Shown here piece by piece: positions 57,918 through 64,000 of a stretch of DNA of 64,000 nt. Each line of letters opens with the position of its first letter. The stretch's first letter is position 1. The notes beneath the pieces were generated by a model. That model saw only the letters and a program-made list of their open reading frames with translations. It was not told the origin of the DNA and made no database searches. The DNA lies in assembly GCA_028554755.1 (NCBI GenBank), contig JAPTOF010000012.1, positions 1,010,501 to 1,074,500 on the forward strand. Direction: 5' to 3'. The stretch is from Cordia subcordata (taxonomy: Eukaryota; Streptophyta; Magnoliopsida; Boraginales; Cordiaceae). Made by a program: the position numbers and the translations under genes.

Positions 57918-58912
57918 GGATAAATTGCACAGAATCCTCTTGTGTTTTGTCATAAATATGTACTTAATATTTGTGTTTTAAAAATTATCTAGTTATCCCT
58001 TGTTCTTCTAAAAGATAAAGTACACGTCCATTTCTTTCAACTCCGTTAGTTTTGTTTAACGAAAATACAAAAAGACTAATATGCCCTTCAAACCCATGGG
58101 CTAACAATGCACCTATGGCTGTATTTAAAAATTGCCTGGTTATCCCTTGGTCTTCTAAAAAATGAAATACACACGTTTATTTTTTCAACTCCGTTAATAT
58201 TGGCGAACAAAAATACAAAAGACTAATATACCCTTCAAACCCGTGGGCTAACAGTGCACCTATGGCAACCACAAGGACGTACAACGCACTTATAACAAAC
58301 AATAAGAGGTATGGCGCTATTTACCCTTTTTATTTCATTGGAAATGTGACTTAAATAATAATTACATAATTCAATAATAATTGATTAATTAATTAATCAA
58401 ATAAATAAAAAATAAAATTAATTAAATCATTAATTTAATTAATGAGACGGTGGTTGTGCAATTGTGATGACAATGGAGGTTAATTTATTTTTTATTTTTT
58501 GTCAATAAAAAATATTTACTTTTAATAATAAAATAAAATGTAAACATATTTATAGTACAATTGGTTAAAAATTACATATTTTAAACTAAAGCCAAAGAGT
58601 TCTATTGGTTAAAATTTACATATTTTAAACTAAAGTCAAGGAGTTCTAAGTCTTTTCTCTTGCAAATATTTTTTGAAAATAACAAAGGAAGGACATTTTT
58701 GACCAAAATTAAGTTTAACAAAAAAAACTAAGCTCAATCGTAGGCCCAGCATGTGTCAGTGCCACACGCCTGATTAAATCTAATGAAAAAATGATGGAAG
58801 GAGGTAATGTACTTCATTTTTAGAAAGTAAAAATGATAACTAGCTAATTTTTAAATCATGAGAGATAAATACACACTTATAACAAACCAAAAAGAATTCA
58901 TGCAATTTACCC
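57918..58912. mobile_element. TIR element related to 31761-32588, with internal duplication
   Basis: Left GGATAAATTGCACAGAATCC and right ATGCAATTTACCC are inverted ends like those of the first copy, and the interior shares GACTAATNTGCCCTTCAAACC, AATTAATGAGACGGTGGTTGT and CACACTTATAACAAACC in order. A block of about 130 bases just inside the left end is tandemly duplicated (CCCTTCAAACCCATGGGCTA near 58084 and CCCTTCAAACCCGTGGGCTA near 58231), as is a shorter block near 58560-58640. Target duplication unclear. Confidence 0.75.
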
Positions 58913-59335
58913 AAAAAAAAGAAAAGGTAAAGAGATTGTTTAGTAATTAAAATTGGGGATATAAATAGGAATACAAATGTTAGGAGGGGTACACATGTCA
59001 TTTCGACACTTCACCAACCCACTTGCTTCGACAAGTTGACGACTCGACTGTTCAGCTGGCGTAAACAACATGTCTCCAACACGATGACGCCTTTGCTCTT
59101 CCTCTTCTTCGTTCCCTGCAACGAACCCTAACCACACACACACTGAATTTATTTCCTAAAATAAATTAATTGCTTCAGCTTCGCATAAAATTACAACTCC
59201 ATATATATTTATTTATTTTTATTTCACCAATAAATTACTTGCTTGAGTTTGCATATATATATATATGTATGTATGGTGTATTATATGTATTAAATTAATT
59301 TTGAAATTTAATTCTCGGACATTTATTGGAGTCGA
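58913..59335. promoter_or_regulatory. Presumed promoter and leader of the CNNM gene
   Basis: Stretch between the TIR element and the CNNM start codon. TA-rich words at 59255-59275 (GCATATATATATATATGTAT) are the best TATA candidate, about 65-80 bases before the ATG. The 67-codon frame on the minus strand (58940-59143) has no recognisable similarity. The TIR element ends only about 420 bases upstream of the coding start. Confidence 0.35.
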
Positions 59336-62300
59336 ATGGAGACAGCAACGGCTGAAGCCGCATTCTTCAACCGGACCGCAATTTTCACTTTCTCGAAACG
59401 GTCCCTCATTTTTCTACGAAATCGAAAGCTGAAGATTCAGTCAAATTTTTCGGCTCAAAATCTTCGTGCCGCCAATCCGCCCCCGCCGTGGCAGCGCCGA
59501 AGTTTTTCGGCTCAAAATCTTCGTGCCGCCACTCCGCCGCCGCCGCCGCCGCCGCCGCCGTGGCCGTGCCGAAGTATAATGAACTGCGTTGGACGATGTA
59601 GTTCCAGAACCTTGTTTAATTCAAGCCACTGTGTGTCCGAACATTCGCTGAGCAGTGTACAGTGTGCGGAAGAGGCGGAAGTGGCGGGTGTAGGGTTAGG
59701 TGTTACGGATGGTTTGGTACGGCGAGGGGTGGTGATTCTGGTGGCGTTGATTTGCACTGTGGTGGTTTTTGGGTGTCGGAGAGTGCTGGCAGCGGAAGGA
59801 GTGGTTAATGCCCGGTATGGCATCGTAGAGAGGAGTATGGTGGCGTTGAGGAGCTCATGGCCCAAGGTTTTGCAGACTCTTAAGGTTTTTCAAGAGCAAG
59901 GTTTGGTTTTGGCGGTGCTTTTGGGGCTCTCGGCGTTTTTCTCGATGGCTGAGACTTCAATTACCACTCTTTGGCCTTGGAAGGTATCTAACTTTTTGCA
60001 CCATTGAATAAAAGTATCGCCGATCAGTTAGTATTGAATGTAAATTGTTTTGTTGCTCATACGCATATATGGTGGTTTAACTAAGCTGCATTGTTATGTT
60101 ATGCTGCTTTATTATTGTTAAAATGTCTTTTGTTAATGTGGTTTGTATGTGTGGATGGGAATCTAACTAAGCAGCAAACTCATACATCAAATTTGAATTT
60201 TGTGGACTAGTCATGACCTGAAATAAGTAAAGCTGATATCTTGCGCGGGCCAAATGTACAGTGTTACAAGAGTGTAGTATAAATTACTGAAGAAGGAACT
60301 TTTATGCATATCTTGATTTCTGAACAGCGTCAACACTGTGTAGAACTTTTAGAATTGTTACAACAGTAACAATAGAATGGCCAAAATACAGATTTGTTAT
60401 CATGCTGAGGTCCTTACACATAGAGTGATGGTGCTTTTGGGAACACTAATGACACATGGAAAGAAATAACAGGAAGTAAAGGGATGTCTTCAGTTGCGAG
60501 TTTGTCTTGCAATGTCTACATAGAACAAGGATGAGTATTTCGGCTTTTCCTATGTACTGATGTTTGTGTTTCTTGTTCCATGTATATGCTGTGACTAGTG
60601 TGTCATGAAGTAAAGAATATCATAGTAATTAAAGGAACATGGGGGAAGGTGCAAAAGATCTAAGATTTATCTTGGGCATTCAAATGCGTGCATTTTTTGC
60701 AGTGTTACACTACACCTTTAAAATGTATGTATCTAGATTTATTGATTTGTAAACCTAATAAGACGGCAAGGGTGAGCAGAGGGCAGACTTAGACCTTTCG
60801 CCTTCTGATGTTCTGATATCGCTCCTTTTCTCTTCCTAGTTTTTCTTTGCTCTAGTATGATATTGCTCTAATCTGTAAGCTTATATTGCTGGGCTCATAG
60901 TTACCCATTATTTCTAGATGTTATCAATTTTCAATTGATTTTATTTCTTTCAAATGTCTTATGCTCTTGGTCAGCTGCTGATCTCTTTATAATTACTTAG
61001 ACCAGTTGTAACTTCAGGGGTTTGATTAAGTTCGTTAATTGTCTCCCTTGTTCTCTGTGTACCTTCCTTTACAAGGGAAAAGGAAGAGATTTTAACAATA
61101 TTATCTGGTCGGGGTTTGCAATTTTTCCTCTGCTTTTTGTTTATCTGATTATAAGATCATTGCGTTTAATGGTATGCTAGGTACGCGAGTTAGCTGAAAA
61201 AGAGCCTGATAATGGTGTCTTCAAGATGCTGCGGAAAGATGTCACTCGATTCTTGACAACTATACTTATTGGCACCACGTATAACTCTTCCTAAAGCTGC
61301 AATTGTGGTTAATTGTGTGTTCTCCACTTGAATATGAATATTATGTCTTATTGTAGATTTCCTTTATGTACTCAGCGTGGTCAATATTGGAGCCACAGCG
61401 CTTGTCACTGAGGCTGCAACTGCATTATTTGGTGAAGCTGGTGTGAGTGCAGCAACAGGAGTAATGACGGTATGTCTTGTTTATGCAATTGAAGTATTTA
61501 TATTTGCAAACTTTTGTCCACAAAATGGTTGTTCAATATTGTAGGATCAACTTACTTTGTCTTTCTGGTAGGTGAGGAGCCGTTTATCCCAATGACATAG
61601 AATTAAAAAAAGTAACTATTATAACAATATTCTGAAGTTCAGATTATAGAATGGCCTTTATTTCACCTCTTTCTTAATACAGGTCTAATGGCAGGTCTTT
61701 GCATACATGTACATAGAGAAACACATGACTATATTTGTTCCTGGAATGGGTTTTAAACAGGAAACTTTTTCATCAATGATACCAGGTTGCAATATTGCTT
61801 CTCACCGAAATTACTCCAAAAAGTATTGCTGTTCATAATGCAACTGATGTTGTTAGGTTTGTGGTAAGTGCAACGCTACTTCTTCCTGTATAATTATGAG
61901 TAGAAAGTTCTGTTTCTTAGATAACTTCAATTAGTCTTATTGGAGGTAATAATGGTAACTTCAAGTAGTCTTATTAGACTTCAATTGCAATTCCTTCAGG
62001 TCAGGCCAGTGGCATGGCTTTCCTTGATACTATATCCTGTGGGAAGAGTTGTTACATCTCTGTCAATGGGAATGCTGAAGTTGCTTGGTCTAAAAGGAAG
62101 AAGGTCACTCTTTATAATAGATTGTTTGAAAATTCCTGCAGTCAATTTTCCTGTCCTTTTGCATTTGTTATCCCATCTGCAAATACTTCTGTTTCTTTTC
62201 CAAGAGTTGATCTTAGCCATAGCCAATCACATTATCTTTCATATGGGATCTCTTTCTATTCAATTACTTACCTTTTAACTCATTGCCTCACTGTATTACC

Positions 62301-64000
62301 TATGCAAATATAATCTGGGAGAGTAATTATTTTTTGTCTCTTGTGGATGCGCTTTTCGTATCACAAGTATGTAACTATGAAGAGGAGAGGACATGCCGTT
62401 GAGCATGTTCCTTTTAGTAGCTTTTCACAGGATAAAAGAAAGATGTTATGTGGTCATTGATTATTGAGCTGTTCCCATAGAATAAGAGACATAGGTGAAA
62501 TTAGTTTGAGGACCCTATACTGGTGATATGACATCATTTTTCAACTTCTTTACTTGCCAGTTGTATTGTTCAAGTCTCCAGGATAATCTTATTACTTGTT
62601 GGTGTTTGTAAGAATCTCTTTCAATTTTCCTTTGTGATGTAATTCTCATTGATTTTTTCATTTGGTCTCTGCATTTAACTCTCCTTGACTGGCTATCTGG
62701 TAAAATTCATGCTTTACTTTGATGTACCAGTGAACCATATGTTACTGAAGATGAGTTAAAGTTGATGTTGCGTGGAGCAGAGCTAAGTGGGGCCATTGAG
62801 GAAGAAGAGCAGGTAACTGTTTAGTAGTTATCTAAATGTAAGGTCACTTTATAAAGTGTCTGCATGTTCAATATATTTTAATAGTTTTAAACATAAAAAC
62901 CATACCAAAACATAAAGAAAGATAATGAATTAAGAAAATTTCCTGATGCAGTTATAACAGAGAATGTATAGAAATATTTTCTCCTAATATTCATGTATGG
63001 ATATAACGCATGGATCACTTTGGGTAAAAACAATAAATGGGGTTGTGAATCATCTGGTGGTGATTCAAGATTGGCATATATGTTACATGCTTTGCAAATC
63101 AGTAATTAAGGACAATAAAAACAATAAAATAGGTGCTGGCTCTCATGTTTATGAACAGGCTGTCTTATCATGGATACTCTTTCAATTTTGTCTTGCAGTT
63201 GTAAAGTAATAGATATCTCTAACCTATTTGTTAAGGACATACAAGCTGGAGCAACATACCACCCTATTTCCTGATTGACGTTCCTAAAATATTTGTTTAA
63301 AGAAGTTGGCTTTTCCCTCAATGAAGTACCAAAGTTTGGAAAATAGTAATAGGTGTTCCTAATATCAGTTTCCTGCTCATTTACCATATCCTAGGATATC
63401 TTTGTAGCACTTCATTGTGGAGGACAAATCCCTAACTTGTTTCTTGCAGGATATGATTGAAAATGTGTTAGAAATTAAGGACACACATGTGAGAGAGGTG
63501 ATGACTCCTCTTGTTGATGTTGTGGCTATTGATGCTACTGCAACACTCATAGATTTCCACAATTTGTGGTTGACACATCAATATTCACGGTTAGTGATGT
63601 TTCTCATTCCTCAAGTATACGAATATCTGCACTTGAGATTCAACTTGCTAAAGACATCTTATACGTCTTTGTAGGATTCCAGTCTTTGAGGAACGTATTG
63701 ATAACATAGTTGGCATTGCATATGCTATGGATCTTCTTGATTATGTGCAGAAGGTTAACTGATGGCTATCTTCTCTCCCGCTTTTATTTTGTTGTTTATA
63801 CATCCTTTCTGATTTGTATACAATCTTATAAGGTTGCTGTATTTTTTTAAAACTTTTTTTATATGTTTGATTTTGAAGGGAGACTTGTTAGAAAGCTCAC
63901 TTGTTGGAGATATGGCACATAAACCTGCATATTTCGTGCCTGGTAATTCCTCCGAGTAGCTGTCCTCTGCATCTCTTTTTATTCACGCCTCTTTGTGAAC
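59336..64000 (+). CDS. Plastid CNNM/DUF21-CBS membrane protein (partial, 3' end outside)
   Basis: Related to Arabidopsis At1g55930/At3g13070 (recalled), CNNM-type proteins of the chloroplast implicated in Mg2+ release or transport. Nine exons seen: 59336-59983, 61181-61278, 61376-61469, 61786-61863, 62000-62103, 62731-62812, 63450-63589, 63675-63753, 63879-63942; the gene runs off the window. Residues 1 to about 110 form a Ser/Arg/Pro-rich transit peptide with a tandem repeat (FSAQNLRAA twice). DUF21 spans LVLAVLLGLSAFFSMAETSI, RFLTTILIGTTVVNIGATAL, VAILLLTEITPKSIAVHN and VRPVAWLSLILYPVGR. Then come SEPYVTEDELKLMLRGAELS, IEEEEQDMIENVLEIKD, VREVMTPLVDVVAID (first CBS), IPVFEERIDNIVGIAYAMDL and DMAHKPAYFVP. 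Exon 3 starts at the CTCAG at 61371-61375, which restores the family reading TTVVNIGA. No break seen. Confidence 0.92.
59450..59575 (+). repeat. In-frame tandem duplication plus CCG repeat in the transit peptide
   Basis: TTTTTCGGCTCAAAATCTTC followed by GTGCCGCCA occurs twice about 57 bases apart, each copy followed by a proline run (four Pro, then nine Pro encoded by CCG repeats) and a Trp-x-x-Arg-Arg/Ser. It lengthens the N-terminus by about 19-24 residues without shifting the frame. Confidence 0.85.

Overview
The window is a stretch of AT-rich eudicot nuclear genome. The evidence is intron-rich plant genes with GT-AG introns, plant-only families (SPO11-1 with the plant exon plan, ZIP11-type zinc transporter, QRT1-type pectin methylesterase, plastid CNNM protein), a plant tRNA-Asp, and heavy loading with plant transposons (Copia, Mutator-like, CACTA-like, MITEs). 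The species cannot be named from the sequence.

Genes, left to right: SPO11-1 (2230-6355, +, 15 exons, 361 aa, apparently intact); a heavy-metal-associated (HMA) domain protein without a prenylation box (9518-10512, +, 3 exons, 177 aa); a DUF4408/DUF761-like acidic membrane protein (20007-20846, -, single exon); a ZIP11/ZIP2-like zinc transporter (23759-25876, +, 3 exons, 351 aa); a QRT1-like pectin methylesterase (26413-28945, -, 5 exons, 349 aa), convergent with ZIP; tRNA-Asp(GUC) (35768-35839, -) with a decayed sister copy (33801-33872, -); a serine acetyltransferase of the SERAT2 type (47160-48359, +, intronless, 399 aa); and the 5' part of a plastid CNNM/DUF21-CBS membrane protein (59336 to the window end, +, nine exons seen). 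The exon boundaries given here were set by hand; the spliced lengths of SPO11-1, the HMA protein, ZIP and QRT1 are each divisible by three and free of stops.

Between the genes lie: an LTR fragment and a long C-rich tract (1-1600); MITEs and a SINE candidate (6400-9500); MITE-rich intergenic DNA with two tandem RNase H relics of a retroelement (10513-20000); a 22-bp minisatellite (30535-31035); a short TIR element with 9-bp target duplications (31761-32588) whose relative sits at 57918-58912; a CACTA-like element; a tandem segmental duplication carrying tRNA-Asp; a dead full-length Copia element (37711-42895) inserted in the second copy of that duplication; and a 6.96-kb Mutator-like element (49716-56671) that carries both a broken transposase and a broken, convergent plant-mobile-domain gene, itself inserted in an older minus-strand retrosequence.

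The host genes do not form a pathway, but ZIP11, SERAT2 and CNNM stand in the same order as their Arabidopsis chromosome 1 relatives (recalled, not searched), with SPO11-1 nearby as in the paired chromosome 3 block. The transposon insertions therefore expanded an old conserved gene neighbourhood. No wholly new system is demonstrated; the best candidates for a second look are the MULE with the PMD gene and its palindromic subterminal repeats, the stop-codon spectrum of the Copia element, the overlapping uORF of the zinc transporter, and the tandem RNase H relics.
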